Positions 7,913 through 16,953 of a DNA stretch of 64,000 bases are shown piece after piece. Within the stretch, counting starts at the first letter, position 1, and every line of letters begins with the position of its first letter. The notes beneath the pieces were generated by a model that saw only the letters and a program-made list of their open reading frames with translations, was not told the origin of the DNA and searched no databases. The position numbers and the translations under genes are program-made. This stretch comes from Paraburkholderia solitsugae. GTDB taxonomy: Bacteria > Pseudomonadota > Gammaproteobacteria > Burkholderiales > Burkholderiaceae. The DNA lies in assembly GCF_013177695.1 (NCBI RefSeq), contig NZ_WOEY01000028.1:42211-106210 (forward strand), read 5' to 3'.

Positions 7913-8620
7913 ATGACCGATCTCTCCGCCTTCCCGATCACGAAGAAATGGCCTGTCGAGCATCCGGACCGGATTCAGCTGTATTCGCTGCCGACGCCCA
8001 ACGGCGTGAAGGTGTCGATCATGCTCGAAGAGACCGGTCTGCCGTATGAGCCGCATCTCGTGCGCTTCGATACCAGCGATCAGATGTCCGCTGAGTTTTT
8101 GTCGCTGAATCCGAACAACAAGATTCCGGCGATCATCGATCCGAACGGCCCTGACGGCAAACCGCTGCCGTTGTTCGAATCCGGCGCGATTCTGATTTAC
8201 CTGGCGGACAAGAGCGGCAAATTGATGCCGCAGGATGCCGCTGGCCGTTATGAAGCGATCCAGTGGGTGATGTTCCAGATGGGCGGCATCGGCCCGATGT
8301 TCGGCCAGGTTGGGTTCTTCCACAAGTTCGCGGGCAGGGAATACGAAGACAAACGCCCGCGCGATCGTTATATCGCCGAGTCGAAACGGCTGCTTGCGGT
8401 GCTGGATCAGCAGCTCGAAGGGCGCGACTGGATCCTTGGCGATGCCTACTCGATCGCCGATATCGCGACTTTCCCGTGGGTGCGTAATCTGATCGGCTTC
8501 TACGAAGCAGGGGATCTGGTCGGAATTGAAGAGTTTTCGAATGTGAAGCGGGTGCTGGCTGCGTTCGTTGCGCGGCCGGCGGTGGTGAGGGGATTGGAGA
8601 TTCCGAAGCGGCCTTCGTAA
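7913..8620 (+). CDS. glutathione S-transferase family protein, YfcG/YghU-like
   Basis: A cytosolic thioredoxin-fold GST of 235 residues. The N-terminal domain carries the YfcG-type active-site loop PTPNGVKVSIMLEE (about residues 24-37) and the glutathione-binding NKIPAI and ESGAILIYLA segments. The C-terminal helical domain has the SIADIATFPW motif. In E. coli YfcG and YghU act as glutathione-dependent disulfide-bond oxidoreductases, using a Thr/Asn loop instead of Tyr, and the same role is likely here. The start at 7913 (MTDLSAF) matches family length; an upstream in-frame ATG would add 42 unrelated residues. AAGGG lies 13 bases upstream, a little far. Confidence 0.92.
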   Translation: MTDLSAFPITKKWPVEHPDRIQLYSLPTPNGVKVSIMLEETGLPYEPHLVRFDTSDQMSAEFLSLNPNNKIPAIIDPNGPDGKPLPLFESGAILIYLADKSGKLMPQDAAGRYEAIQWVMFQMGGIGPMFGQVGFFHKFAGREYEDKRPRDRYIAESKRLLAVLDQQLEGRDWILGDAYSIADIATFPWVRNLIGFYEAGDLVGIEEFSNVKRVLAAFVARPAVVRGLEIPKRPS

Positions 8621-8947
8621 CTGATTGATGCGGCTGGGGGCGTCGATCGTCTCCGGCCGTCATTTGCTTTGGTTCGCGCGTTCTGCGTGGACTGCCTGCT
8701 CCCTCTCCCGATCATCGTCCTCGGACTTAAAGCAACTTCACGTTGATTCCGCTGACGTTTCATCAGTGGTTGCGTCCGCAAATATCGTCCCTTCGCGCAA
8801 GCGCTATTTTCGAGCGCTGGACGATCAGTGCCTTTTTATAGCTTCCCGGTCATTGATGCTGATTTTTGCGGCATCGAGAATCTGCCCGTCGACGTCGCTT
8901 CATCTGCGGCGCTCACATCAAGACGACAGTATTCCGGGAGACACGCG
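8621..8947. other. intergenic, 327 bp
   Basis: Lies between the GST and the molybdenum hydroxylase operon. I see no convincing promoter hexamer pair, no molybdenum-cofactor riboswitch fold and no terminator. The GGGAG ribosome binding site of the next gene is at its right edge. Confidence 0.5.
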
Positions 8948-9391
8948 ATGCAATTTGAACTCAACGGCCGATCTTTCTCCTTCGATGGAGAGTCGGACAC
9001 GCCGCTGCTATGGGTGATCCGCGAGCATGCCAAGCTGACCGGCACGAAGTACGGCTGCGGGATCGGTGCATGCGGCGCGTGCACCGTGCATCTGGAAGGC
9101 GAAGCGGTGCGCTCGTGCGTGATGCCGGTCTCGGCCGTGGCGGGCAAATCGATCCGCACGATCGAGGCTTTGTCGCCCGATGGTGCGCATCCGGTGCAAC
9201 GCGCATGGCTTGCGAAAGACGTGCCGCAATGCGGCTACTGTCAGTCCGGCATGGTGATGGCCGCTGCCGCGTTGCTCGTGCAACATCCCAAACCGACCGA
9301 CGCGCAGATCGATCAGTCGATCACCAACCTGTGCCGCTGTGCGACCTATCAACGTATCCGCGAGGCTATCCATGTCGCAGCGGAACACTGA
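8948..9391 (+). CDS. (2Fe-2S)-binding subunit of a molybdenum hydroxylase (IorA-like)
   Basis: The small electron-transfer subunit of a xanthine-oxidase-family hydroxylase, 147 residues. An N-terminal plant-type ferredoxin domain has CGIGACGAC and a later Cys (about residues 38-60). The C-terminal all-helical [2Fe-2S] domain has CGYCQSGM and CRCATYQRI. Isoquinoline 1-oxidoreductase alpha subunits share this build. The ATG at 8948 has GGGAG 8 bases upstream. It overlaps the start of the large subunit by 20 bases. It has no signal peptide of its own, so it is probably exported by riding on the Tat-targeted partner. Confidence 0.94.
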   Translation: MQFELNGRSFSFDGESDTPLLWVIREHAKLTGTKYGCGIGACGACTVHLEGEAVRSCVMPVSAVAGKSIRTIEALSPDGAHPVQRAWLAKDVPQCGYCQSGMVMAAAALLVQHPKPTDAQIDQSITNLCRCATYQRIREAIHVAAEH

Positions 9392-11621
9392 CACAACGCG
9401 CGCGCATCGGGCGCAACGCGGTGCAGTTGCAGCTTCGTCGAGCCGCCGTGGGTTTTTGAAGCGTGGCCTCGCGATTGCAGGCAGCTTTGTCTTGCCGCTC
9501 AGCTTCAGCGAACTCGCACGGGCCGGCGACGGTGGCGCGCACAGCTACGAAATCAACGACTGGGTTCGGATCGACGCGAGCGGGCATACCGTGATCGGTC
9601 TGTCTCAAGCTGAAGTGGGACAGGGCGTGTACACCGGCTTGCCACAAGTACTCGCCGATGAAATGGACGCCGACTGGAAAAAAGTTTCCGTCGCCTTCGT
9701 GACCGGCCGCGACGCTTATCGCATCGACGCAGCCAATGAGATGCCGCAGCAATTCGTCGGCGCGTCGATGTCGGTGACGATGTTCTATGAACGCTTGCGG
9801 ATTGCCGGTGCGCAGGCGCGGGCCGCCTTCATCGAAGCGGGTGCGCGCCGTTTCAAGGTGCGCAGCACGCAATGCACGGCGGCCAATGGGCAGGTCGTGC
9901 ATATCCCGAGTGGCCGCTCGTTGGGCTACGGCGAACTGGTGGCCGATGTCGCGAAGATTCCATTGCCCGCGCATCCCCGGCTCAAGCCCGAGTCGACGCA
10001 TAAGCTGATTGGTCAGCCGCTGCACAAGCTCGATGCGCCCGCCAAAGTCAACGGTTCGGCGCAGTACGGGCTCGACGTGCAGGTGCCCGGCATGCTGGCG
10101 GGCGCTGTCAAAATGGCGCCGACGCTCGGCGGCAAGCCTCTACGCATAACCAATTCAGACGCAGTCCGAAAGATGCCGGGCGTGGTCGACACGGTGCTGG
10201 CAAGAGATGCACTGATCGTCGTCGCCGAGACGTATTGGCAAGCGAAGAAAGCGTGTGACGCAGCAGAGGTCGAATGGGACATGCCGGCCGGTGGCGCGTT
10301 GGATAGTGCGACGATCCTGAACGAACGCAAGGGCGCACTGCAATCCGATCACGCGGTGGTCGCCACACGCATTGGCGATCCGGACGCGCGGTTCGGCGCC
10401 GCGCAATCAGACGCGCAAGCAAACGCACGAACCATCGTCCAGGCCGACTATCACACGCCGTACATCGTCCACGCGACCATGGAGCCAGTCAACGCGACTG
10501 TCCATGTGCGCCACGACGAGATCGAAGTGTGGGGCCCGATTCAGGGCCAGGACAAAGTCCGCTGGACGATGGCCGCGATGTTCAAGCTGCCGGCCGACAA
10601 GGTCATCGTGAATACCACGTTTCTCGGCGGCAGTTTCGGCCGCAAATATGTGCCCGACTTTGTTGTGCATGCGGCGGTGGCCTCGAAATCGGTCAATCGT
10701 CCCGTCAAGGTGATCCGTTCGCGCGAAGATGACATTCAGCACGGTTTCTACCGGCCGTGCGCGTCGGCGCGCATGCGCGCGGTGCTCGGCAAGGACGGCA
10801 TGCCCACTGCGCTGCACGCCCGCGTGGTGGGGCAGTCGCTCTATAAGTCGATCAAACCCGATTACTTCGAGAAAGCGGGCGGCTGGGACGAAACGATGCT
10901 CGACGGCATCTACGACCTTTGCTACGGCGTGCCCAATCTGCTGGTCGATTCGGTGAGCGTGCCGCAGCCGATTCCGGTTAGCTTCATGCGCAGCGTCGGC
11001 AGCACCTCGAGCGTGTTCTTTCTCGAAAGCTTCATCAACGAATTGGCCGACACCGCGGGGATCGATCCGTTGCGCTATCGACGCACCCTGCTGCGTCACG
11101 ATCCGTTGAGCCTGGCTGTGCTTGACGCCGCCGCCGCCAAAGCAAACTGGTTCGGCAAGCTCGCGCCCGGGCTGCATCGTGGTGTCGCCTTCTGCCTTTA
11201 TACCGGCCGCGGCGGCGCGTTTTCGACATACGTCGCGACGATCGTCGAACTGCGTATCGTGAGCAGGCGCGTGAAGGTCGAGCGGGTGGTGTGCGCCGTC
11301 GATTGCGGCCGGCCGATCAATCCGATGCTGATTCAGGAGGTGATCGAAGGCGGTATCGGCTTTGCGCTGACGAACACCTTCAAAAGCGAAATCACCTTTG
11401 CAAAGGGCGCTGTGGTGCAGAGCAATTTCGCCGACTATCCGCTGCTCAATCTCTCCGAGATGCCCCGAGTGGAAACTGTGATCGTGCCGAGCGACCGCGT
11501 GCCGCAAGGCTGCGGCGAGGTGGCATTGCCGCCCGTTGCGCCGGCGGTTGCCGCGGCGCTCTTCCGTGCGACCGGACAACGACTGCGTTCAATGCCGCTA
11601 CCGCAAAGCTTCGACGTTTGA
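9372..11621 (+). CDS. molybdopterin-binding large subunit, aldehyde/isoquinoline oxidoreductase (IorB-like)
   Basis: The catalytic subunit of a molybdenum hydroxylase using water as oxygen donor on aldehydes or N-heterocycles. The 749-residue form begins inside the preceding gene. Residues 25-45 are a Tat signal (SRRGFLKR, then a hydrophobic stretch, then ARA), so the folded enzyme is exported. Motifs of the family are visible: [26 protein letters not shown] and, near the end, the [19 protein letters not shown] segment, whose Glu is the likely catalytic base. It lacks FAD and Fe-S domains, which leaves electron transfer to the 2Fe-2S subunit and the cytochrome next door. The substrate is not predictable. 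No XdhC-type maturation factor is nearby. Confidence 0.93.
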   Translation: MSQRNTDTTRAHRAQRGAVAASSSRRGFLKRGLAIAGSFVLPLSFSELARAGDGGAHSYEINDWVRIDASGHTVIGLSQAEVGQGVYTGLPQVLADEMDADWKKVSVAFVTGRDAYRIDAANEMPQQFVGASMSVTMFYERLRIAGAQARAAFIEAGARRFKVRSTQCTAANGQVVHIPSGRSLGYGELVADVAKIPLPAHPRLKPESTHKLIGQPLHKLDAPAKVNGSAQYGLDVQVPGMLAGAVKMAPTLGGKPLRITNSDAVRKMPGVVDTVLARDALIVVAETYWQAKKACDAAEVEWDMPAGGALDSATILNERKGALQSDHAVVATRIGDPDARFGAAQSDAQANARTIVQADYHTPYIVHATMEPVNATVHVRHDEIEVWGPIQGQDKVRWTMAAMFKLPADKVIVNTTFLGGSFGRKYVPDFVVHAAVASKSVNRPVKVIRSREDDIQHGFYRPCASARMRAVLGKDGMPTALHARVVGQSLYKSIKPDYFEKAGGWDETMLDGIYDLCYGVPNLLVDSVSVPQPIPVSFMRSVGSTSSVFFLESFINELADTAGIDPLRYRRTLLRHDPLSLAVLDAAAAKANWFGKLAPGLHRGVAFCLYTGRGGAFSTYVATIVELRIVSRRVKVERVVCAVDCGRPINPMLIQEVIEGGIGFALTNTFKSEITFAKGAVVQSNFADYPLLNLSEMPRVETVIVPSDRVPQGCGEVALPPVAPAVAAALFRATGQRLRSMPLPQSFDV

Positions 11622-11680
11622 TGCGTAGAGGCGGCGTGCGCTGCCGCCAACCCTTTTCCCCACTTGTTGAAGAAGACCTT

Positions 11681-12007
11681 ATGAAACGAACCGCTTTGAT
11701 CGTGGCGCTAGCGTGCATTGCTGCACAGGCACATGCGGATACCGACTTCACCCGCGCGCGGGCGATTGCCGGCGAACATGCGTGCCTGGGCTGTCATGCC
11801 GTGGACAAGAAGCTCGTCGGGCCCGCCTATCGCGACGTGGCCGCTCGCTACAGCGGCCAGAGCAACGCCGCGGCTCTGCTCGTCAAACATGTGCAGCAGG
11901 GCAGCGCCGGCGTGTGGGGCAACGTACCCATGCCGCCGAACCGGATCGATGCTGTCGATGCGCGTCTCGTTGTCAATTGGGTGCTCGCAGGCGCACCGGA
12001 TCACTGA
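11681..12007 (+). CDS. periplasmic class I cytochrome c, c551-like
   Basis: A small electron carrier of 108 residues. Residues 1-19 are a Sec signal ending in AHA. One haem-binding CLGCH lies at about residues 36-40, and the second-ligand region is GNVPMPPN with Met about 87. The GPAYRDVAARY stretch is typical of c551-type cytochromes. It begins 59 bp after the molybdenum subunit and is probably in the same operon. The context suggests it accepts electrons from the exported hydroxylase and hands them to the respiratory chain. GAAGAAG lies upstream of the ATG. Confidence 0.92.
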   Translation: MKRTALIVALACIAAQAHADTDFTRARAIAGEHACLGCHAVDKKLVGPAYRDVAARYSGQSNAAALLVKHVQQGSAGVWGNVPMPPNRIDAVDARLVVNWVLAGAPDH

Positions 12008-12162
12008 CGTATCCACGAAACGTCCGCGAGCAGTCGGGCGTTTCCAGCTTCGCTTTTTCGCTCACCGGAACGCCGGCCGCCGGATCGCCGGACCGTCGGG
12101 TTCAATAGAGCTGCATAAGCAGCCTAAATGATTCGGATAACTAATTTAAAAATGGTTTGGAA

Positions 12163-13236
12163 ATGAAAAAATATCTTGCGGCAGCGTGTCTCGCCGGCGT
12201 CGCCGGCATAGTCCACGCACAAAGCAGCGTGACGCTGTACGGGATCGTCGATACGGGAGTGCAGTACTACAACCACGCGGCGGCCGGAGGCTCGGTCGTA
12301 GGCATGCCCGCCCTGACCGGCGAAGTGCCGTCGCGCTTTGGCTTGCGCGGCGCCGAAGACCTCGGCGGCGGCACGCAGGCATTCTTCCAGTTGGAAAGCG
12401 GCTTTGCGACCGATACGGGCGCGTTGAATTACGGCGGCCGCCTGTTCGGCCGCGCGGCGAATGTTGGGATCAGCAGCCAGTACGGAACGCTCACGCTCGG
12501 CCGCCAGATCAACATGTCGTACTACGCGCTGTTGCAGGCCGACGTCATTGGCCCGTCGATTCATTCGATGGCGAGCTTCGATACTTATCTGCCGAATGCG
12601 CGTAGCGACAATGCAATCGGCTACCTTGGCAAGTTCGGTGGCCTGACGGTGGGCGGCACGTACAGCTTCGGCCGCGATGCGGCTGGACCGGCCGGCCCGT
12701 CGGCCACTGATTGCGCGGGGCAGGTCGCCGGCAACATCCTCGCGTGCCGGCAATATACGGCGCTCGTCGCCTACGATTCGGCGCACTTCGGCGCGGCGAC
12801 ATCGTATGACGTGATGCGTGGCGGCACCGGAGCGTCCGCGCCATTGACGAACAGCGCGTACACCGACACGCGGACGATCGTCGATGCTTACGTCAAATAC
12901 GGCGACGCGAAACTCGGCGGCGGATGGGAGCGGCGCAATACCGCGGCGGCAGTTCATTCTCAGACCGATCTGTTTTTTGTGGGCGTGAACTACTTCGCGC
13001 TGACATCGCTTTCACTCGACACACAAATGGTGCGATATAACGTCAGAAGCGTATCCGACTCGACGCTGCTGATCGCGCGCGCCACCTACTTCCTGTCGAA
13101 GCGCACCTCGGTGTACTCGTCGGTTGGATATATGTTGAATAGCCAGAAGGCTGCCGCGCCGGTGGCCGCGGCGGGGACCGTGCAAACCGGCGCCGATCAG
13201 CTCGGCGTGATGGTCGGTATCCAGCAGCGCTTCTAG
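12163..13236 (+). CDS. outer-membrane general porin
   Basis: A 357-residue Gram-negative porin of the Burkholderia/Bordetella type, forming trimeric beta-barrel channels. A Sec signal (MKKYLAAACLAGVAGIVHA) precedes the classic first strand SSVTLYGIVDTGVQYY. The GEDLGGG-like loop (GAEDLGGGTQAFFQLESGF), RAANVGI and the C-terminal aromatic QQRF recognised by the BAM complex are all present. I chose the ATG at 12163; a TTG two codons earlier is possible. It lies 155 bp after the cytochrome, possibly with its own promoter. Its place beside an exported hydroxylase suggests uptake of the same substrate, but that is inference. Confidence 0.94.
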   Translation: MKKYLAAACLAGVAGIVHAQSSVTLYGIVDTGVQYYNHAAAGGSVVGMPALTGEVPSRFGLRGAEDLGGGTQAFFQLESGFATDTGALNYGGRLFGRAANVGISSQYGTLTLGRQINMSYYALLQADVIGPSIHSMASFDTYLPNARSDNAIGYLGKFGGLTVGGTYSFGRDAAGPAGPSATDCAGQVAGNILACRQYTALVAYDSAHFGAATSYDVMRGGTGASAPLTNSAYTDTRTIVDAYVKYGDAKLGGGWERRNTAAAVHSQTDLFFVGVNYFALTSLSLDTQMVRYNVRSVSDSTLLIARATYFLSKRTSVYSSVGYMLNSQKAAAPVAAAGTVQTGADQLGVMVGIQQRF

Positions 13237-13303
13237 CATGATGCGAATGGCCGGTTGCGTTTCGCAAGAGGATGACGCTGCGCACGCGAGGGAGGGGCGA
13301 ACC

Positions 13304-14266
13304 ATGGATCTGCTGAGCGATGTGCTATCCGACTTGCGGGCCGACACGGTCGTCACGGGGCGGTTTTCGCTGGCCGCACCATGGGCCTTCAACAAGCCCG
13401 CGGTCGCCGGCGCGCCGTTTCGGACCTGCTCGGGCAATCCGTTCTATATCGTCGTCAAGGGCATGCAGCCGGTGCGGGTCGAACCCGGCGACTTCGTACT
13501 GTTGCCGCACGGTCATGAGCATGTGATGTGCTCCGCGCTCGACGAAGTGCCAGTCCCGTTCGACGAGTTGATGGCGAGCCACGGCATCCAGCCGCGCTTC
13601 GACACGCCGCTGGCGTTTTCGGCGGGCGGGCAGGGCGCGGTGAGCGAGCTCTACACCGGCATCGTGGTGTTCCGCGAACCGATGCGCAATCCGTTTCTCG
13701 GCGTGCTGCCGCCGCTGATTCACATTCGCGCCGGCGACGCCGCGATTGCGCCGTGGCTTGCCACGACGCTGACCAGCTTCATTCAGGAGTCGATGGCGGC
13801 ACAGCCCGGCTGGGCAATGGCCGCTGCGCGCCTCGCCGACGTGCTGTTCGTCCATTTGTTGCGGGCGCACCTATCGGCCAGCACGGGTGGGCACACCGGC
13901 TGGCTGCGCGGGATGGCCGATCCACAGATCGGCCAGGCGATGGCGCTGATTCATCGCACGCCCGCGAAAGAGTGGACCGTCGCGACCCTGGCTGCTGCGG
14001 CGGGCATGTCGCGCTCGGGCTTCAGTGTGCGGTTTGTGGAGCTGGTCGGCGAAACGCCGATCGCGCATTTGACCGCATACCGGATGTATCTCGCGGCAGG
14101 CGAGTTGATGCGCGGAAGCCGCTTGATCGAGGTGGCTGAGAGCGTGGGTTATGCGTCGGAGAAGGCATTCGCGCGCGCCTTTCGCCGCTGGGCCGGGATG
14201 CCGCCGAAAGCGTATGTGAAATCCGCGCCCGATCCACTTGATCTGGAGCGTCGTGGTGCTCGATGA
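13304..14266 (+). CDS. AraC family transcriptional regulator with cupin sensor domain
   Basis: A DNA-binding regulator of 320 residues. The N-terminal half is a cupin-like domain (FRTCSGNPFYIVVKG, then PGDFVLLPHGHEH at about 62-74). The C-terminal 100 residues hold two helix-turn-helix units (WTVATLAAAAGMSRSGFSVR; LIEVAESVGYASEKAFARAF) with the PPKAYV end typical of the family. The start at 13304 is supported by GGAGGGG 6 bases upstream; the longer in-frame start has none. It lies 67 bp after the porin and overlaps the next regulator by 11 bases. It probably controls the hydroxylase-porin cluster, though the ligand is unknown. Confidence 0.93.
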   Translation: MDLLSDVLSDLRADTVVTGRFSLAAPWAFNKPAVAGAPFRTCSGNPFYIVVKGMQPVRVEPGDFVLLPHGHEHVMCSALDEVPVPFDELMASHGIQPRFDTPLAFSAGGQGAVSELYTGIVVFREPMRNPFLGVLPPLIHIRAGDAAIAPWLATTLTSFIQESMAAQPGWAMAAARLADVLFVHLLRAHLSASTGGHTGWLRGMADPQIGQAMALIHRTPAKEWTVATLAAAAGMSRSGFSVRFVELVGETPIAHLTAYRMYLAAGELMRGSRLIEVAESVGYASEKAFARAFRRWAGMPPKAYVKSAPDPLDLERRGAR

Positions 14267-15071
14267 CGTGAGGGTGGGCATTTCTTCCGGTCTTTCAGGG
14301 GATGACGACGCGTTGAGGCCAGCGGGTTCTCCGAACCTCGTGCCGGCACTGGTGCGGGGGCTTCGGCTAATGCAGGCGTTTTCAACCGCCCGGCCGAAGC
14401 TGCAGATGAGCGAGTTGGTGGCGTATGTGGATGCGCCGCGCAGTACGGTTGCGAGATTGGTGCGGAGTCTGGTTGCGCTGGGTTTTTTGGTGGCGGACGA
14501 CGCAGGGCGATTTGGTCCGGGGCCTGCTGTTCTGGGTATCGGCGCGAGCTATCTGGCGGGTGCGGAGGCGGTGCAGATTGCTTCTGCGATTATTCAGGAA
14601 CTGGCGAATCAAACGCTGGCCGCAGCGCAATTGCTTGCTATCGATGGCGCTGAGGTTGTCGTGCTGGCTCAAGCGTTGCCCGCCTCAGTGCGCGGCACGT
14701 GGGCGGTGACACGCGTAGGAGCGCGAGTTGCAATTGACGGAACGGGGTTTCGCGTTTGGTTATCAGGCTTGGCGGATGGCGGCTCCGCGGGTGGGCAATG
14801 CGCTGCTGTTGCGGACGATGATGAATGGACACCCGGCGGCACGGTTGCCGGTGGCCGACGTTCGGATGATGCCGCAGCGCTTCCGCTGATGGCCACGCCG
14901 ATTCTACGTAGCGGACGGATTGTGTATGCACTGTCTGTTGGCGTGCAGGAGGGCGTGGATGCCGTGTCGATGGTCCAGCGGGCGGCGCTTGGGGTTACAT
15001 GTGCAGCGGAGCGGTTTGCGCGGGCGCTGAATCAAGGCAATTTGTGTGGATCGCCACCCATTGCGCGATAA
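14256..15071 (+). CDS. IclR-like transcriptional regulator with shortened effector domain
   Basis: The N-terminal part fits an IclR winged helix (ALVRGLRLMQAFS, then SELVAYVDAPRSTVARLVRSL). The effector domain is recognisable only at its edges: GARVAIDGTGFRVWLSGLAD matches the start, and PLMATPILRSGRIVYALSVG matches the end. Tens of residues usual between them are replaced by a Gly/Asp-rich stretch. The product is about 271 residues because of N- and C-terminal tails. The start is uncertain: GTG at 14256 has GGAG 7 bases upstream and overlaps the AraC stop by 11 bases, so the two may be coupled. Codon use is less biased than in neighbours, which could mean decay or recent acquisition. Confidence 0.75.
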   Translation: MLDDVRVGISSGLSGDDDALRPAGSPNLVPALVRGLRLMQAFSTARPKLQMSELVAYVDAPRSTVARLVRSLVALGFLVADDAGRFGPGPAVLGIGASYLAGAEAVQIASAIIQELANQTLAAAQLLAIDGAEVVVLAQALPASVRGTWAVTRVGARVAIDGTGFRVWLSGLADGGSAGGQCAAVADDDEWTPGGTVAGGRRSDDAAALPLMATPILRSGRIVYALSVGVQEGVDAVSMVQRAALGVTCAAERFARALNQGNLCGSPPIAR

Positions 15072-15241
15072 AGGTCGCGCACAAACTCCTCGCTGACGGT
15101 GTCCCATGCAGGCGAGCCATAGAGAACGTCTTCGGGATTCTTCTTGCCCTGTGCGTGACGCAGGGTGCGCACGGTCAATTCGAGGGCCATTGCTTCTTCA
15201 TATAGAGGGTGGCCGGGGCGGAGGCAGTCGTCGTTGTCCAT
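15032..15241 (-). CDS. small hypothetical protein (69 aa)
   Basis: Function not recognised. The 69 residues are acidic and look like a compact cytosolic protein: HPLYEEAMALELTVRTLRH near the start, GKKNPEDVLYGSPAW in the middle and EEFVRDLYRAMGG at the end, a pattern of real helical segments rather than shadow coding. CAGG lies just before the ATG, a weak ribosome binding site. It is convergent with the IclR-like gene and their 3' ends overlap by 40 bases, which is unusual in this window. Confidence 0.6.
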   Translation of the reverse strand: MDNDDCLRPGHPLYEEAMALELTVRTLRHAQGKKNPEDVLYGSPAWDTVSEEFVRDLYRAMGGDPHKLP

Positions 15242-15418
15242 GCCTGATTTTCGGCAAGCACCGAAAATACTTTAGTGGCGCCCGCGTAAGTCGCAACAGC
15301 ATGGAAAGCCGAACTGCACGGGTCGTCCGGAAGGACGTTCGGCATGCAGACGCCTTCTCGTAAACCGTCTGCGCATACGAATAGATCAGTGCGTTTCGCA
15401 ACCGTGGGCAGTGACGGC

Positions 15419-15456
15419 AACAAAAAAGCCCCGCAGCGCAAGGCTATGCGGGGCTT
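15419..15456 (-). terminator. terminator after tRNA-Arg
   Basis: Ten-base arms (AAGCCCCGCA, 15426-15435, and TGCGGGGCTT, 15447-15456) around an 11-base interior, followed on the minus strand by a T-run. It lies 35 bp beyond the tRNA 3' end. Confidence 0.85.
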
Positions 15457-15490
15457 CTTAGGCAAACTTGGGTGACGCTGGGACGCTGAT

Positions 15491-15565
15491 TGGTCCCCCC
15501 GACAGGAATCGAACCTGTATCTAGCGCTTAGGAGGCACTTGTTCTATCCATTGAACTACGGGGAG
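15491..15565 (-). tRNA. tRNA-Arg (anticodon CCU)
   Basis: A 75-base cloverleaf read on the minus strand. The acceptor stem pairs CTCCCCG with CGGGGGG (one G-T pair), the D arm is GTTC/GAAC, the anticodon stem is AGTGC/GCGCT with loop CTCCTAA, and the T arm contains GGTTCGATTCC. The anticodon CCT reads AGG, a rare codon in GC-rich genomes. The terminal CCA is encoded. Such tRNA genes are common integration sites, but no integrase or duplicated 3' end is visible here. Confidence 0.97.
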
Positions 15566-15704
15566 AGGACCGAACTAAAATAATCGCTGCAATCCCGCCG
15601 ACTCACAACCCCTAGCAGGATCCGGCGAGTCCAAATTCGCCAGCGAGCGCAGAGTATATCAAACACGCTCAGCCGCGAGGAGGGCGGCAAAGCCCGTCCC
15701 ACAA

Positions 15705-15739
15705 AGCAAACGGCCCAGCGGGCATCACCCACTGGGCCG
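15705..15739 (-). terminator. terminator after rubredoxin
   Basis: CGGCCCAG (15711-15718) pairs with CTGGGCCG (15732-15739), with further GGG/CCC pairing inside. The minus-strand tail GTTTGCTTTG is T-rich. It lies 58 bp beyond the rubredoxin stop. Confidence 0.6.
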
Positions 15740-15796
15740 CGCGAACCGGCCGGTGCACCACATCAAGCAGCGCACCCCCGGTTCAATCGAGCTAAC

Positions 15797-15988
15797 TCAG
15801 AATTCCACCACCGCAAACTCCGCCTTGCCTACATCGCACAGCGGGCAGCGCCAGTCGTCCGGAATCGCGGCGAAGCGCGTGCCCGGGGCGATACCTTCTT
15901 CGGGAAGGCCTTCTTCTTCGTTGTAGATCCAGCCGCAAATCAGGCAGACCCAGCTCTTATATTCAGTCACTTCAATTACTTCGCTCAC
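15797..15988 (-). CDS. rubA: rubredoxin
   Basis: A 63-residue one-iron electron carrier. The four Cys ligands lie in CLICG (about residues 15-19) and CPLCDVGK (about 48-55), with the aromatic core residues Trp, Tyr and Trp between. Length and spacing match classic rubredoxins. The start is GTG at 15986-15988 with GAAGAG upstream. Rubredoxins feed electrons to alkane hydroxylases or to oxygen and peroxide reductases; no such partner is adjacent, so the role here is open. Confidence 0.95.
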   Translation of the reverse strand: MSEVIEVTEYKSWVCLICGWIYNEEEGLPEEGIAPGTRFAAIPDDWRCPLCDVGKAEFAVVEF

Positions 15989-16315
15989 GACGTACTCTTC
16001 TTTGGTTCAGTGCATTGATCCGCCCAGTCTGCCCCTTTTTTGGGCACGGCGGCGACCCGCAATATTACCGGAATTTGACAAACGGACCGCTAATTACCCA
16101 TGCGGCATCGCCGCAAAGTGCCTGAGACGTGTCCGGGCCCGCGTGCCGGACCCCGTCATACACGGCGTGTATGCTTTGATCCGCAGCTCGTTCTTTGGAC
16201 AGGCGCGCCGGGCGCCCGGCATACGTTGCGACGATCGGCCTCAGGCAACCGGAGCCGCAATCGACGCCCGTATGACCCGCGCATGACTCTCGTTTCCCAA
16301 AAAAGGAGAAAAACA
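15989..16315. other. intergenic between divergent rubA and DUF4399 genes, 327 bp
   Basis: Must carry both promoters. A perfect TTGACA occurs at 16075-16080 on the plus strand, but no good -10 follows at normal spacing. The DUF4399 ribosome binding site (AAAGGAG) is at the right edge. I see no hairpin of note. Confidence 0.45.
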
Positions 16316-16717
16316 ATGTTTAAAAATAAATGGTTGGCCGGTACGGTACTGGCCGGGTTGCTCGCCGTATCGGGCGCAGCGCAGGCCGCTAGTGTGTCTT
16401 TCGTGCAGCCGGCGGACGGCGCAACCGTCACCAATCCAGTGCACGTGGTGTTCGGCGTCGAAGGAATGACGATCGCGCCGGCCGGCACGATGACTGAAGG
16501 CACGGGCCATCATCATCTGCTGATCGACGGCAAGCCGCTTCCCAAGGGCGAAGTGATTCCCGCCAACGACAAATCGCTCCACTTCGGCAAAGGCCAGACC
16601 GAAACCGACCTGACGCTGCCGCCGGGCGACCATACGCTGACGCTGCAATTCGGCGACGGCGCGCATCGTTCGTATGGCCCTGAAATGAGCAAAACCATCA
16701 CGGTGCATGTGAAGTAA
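16316..16717 (+). CDS. periplasmic DUF4399 domain protein
   Basis: A secreted protein of 133 residues. Residues 1-24 form a Sec signal ending in AQA. The rest is a single DUF4399 domain: the VSFVQPADGATVTNPVHV start, the conserved GHHHLLID segment (about residues 63-70) and the GDHTLTLQFGDGAHRSYGP end. The His cluster hints at metal binding, but no function is established for the family. AAAGGAG lies 8 bases before the ATG. It stands alone between rubA (divergent) and the ABC-F gene. Confidence 0.9.
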   Translation: MFKNKWLAGTVLAGLLAVSGAAQAASVSFVQPADGATVTNPVHVVFGVEGMTIAPAGTMTEGTGHHHLLIDGKPLPKGEVIPANDKSLHFGKGQTETDLTLPPGDHTLTLQFGDGAHRSYGPEMSKTITVHVK

Positions 16718-16953
16718 CGTGACGGTTGAGGCGGCTGGGCGTGCGCGAGCGCCGTCCGGCCGCGTTTTCGTTTTGTATCCTGGCTTGCGCAGGGCTTGAA
16801 CCCAGTCGGATCCGGTCTGCGTCGGACTTGCGTACGGTTCATCCCCATTTTTCAAGCTGGCCATTCGGCCTATCTCTTCCGGCATACAGGCACCCGCCCG
16901 CGCGCCCGGTACAATGAGCAGTTCCGACTCATCGCTGTCTTCTCCAATTCTCC

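Noticed and set aside
8621..8947. Molybdenum-cofactor riboswitch before the hydroxylase operon
   Set aside because: No structured region with the expected stems could be found in this gap.
10407..11579. 390-codon open frame opposite the molybdenum subunit
   Set aside because: Antisense shadow of a conserved gene with biased composition.
15175..15465. 96-codon minus-strand frame covering the tRNA terminator
   Set aside because: It reads through the terminator hairpin and overlaps the more convincing 69-residue gene in another frame.
15491..15565. tRNA-Arg as the attachment site of a genomic island
   Set aside because: No integrase, no duplicated tRNA end and ordinary core genes on both sides.
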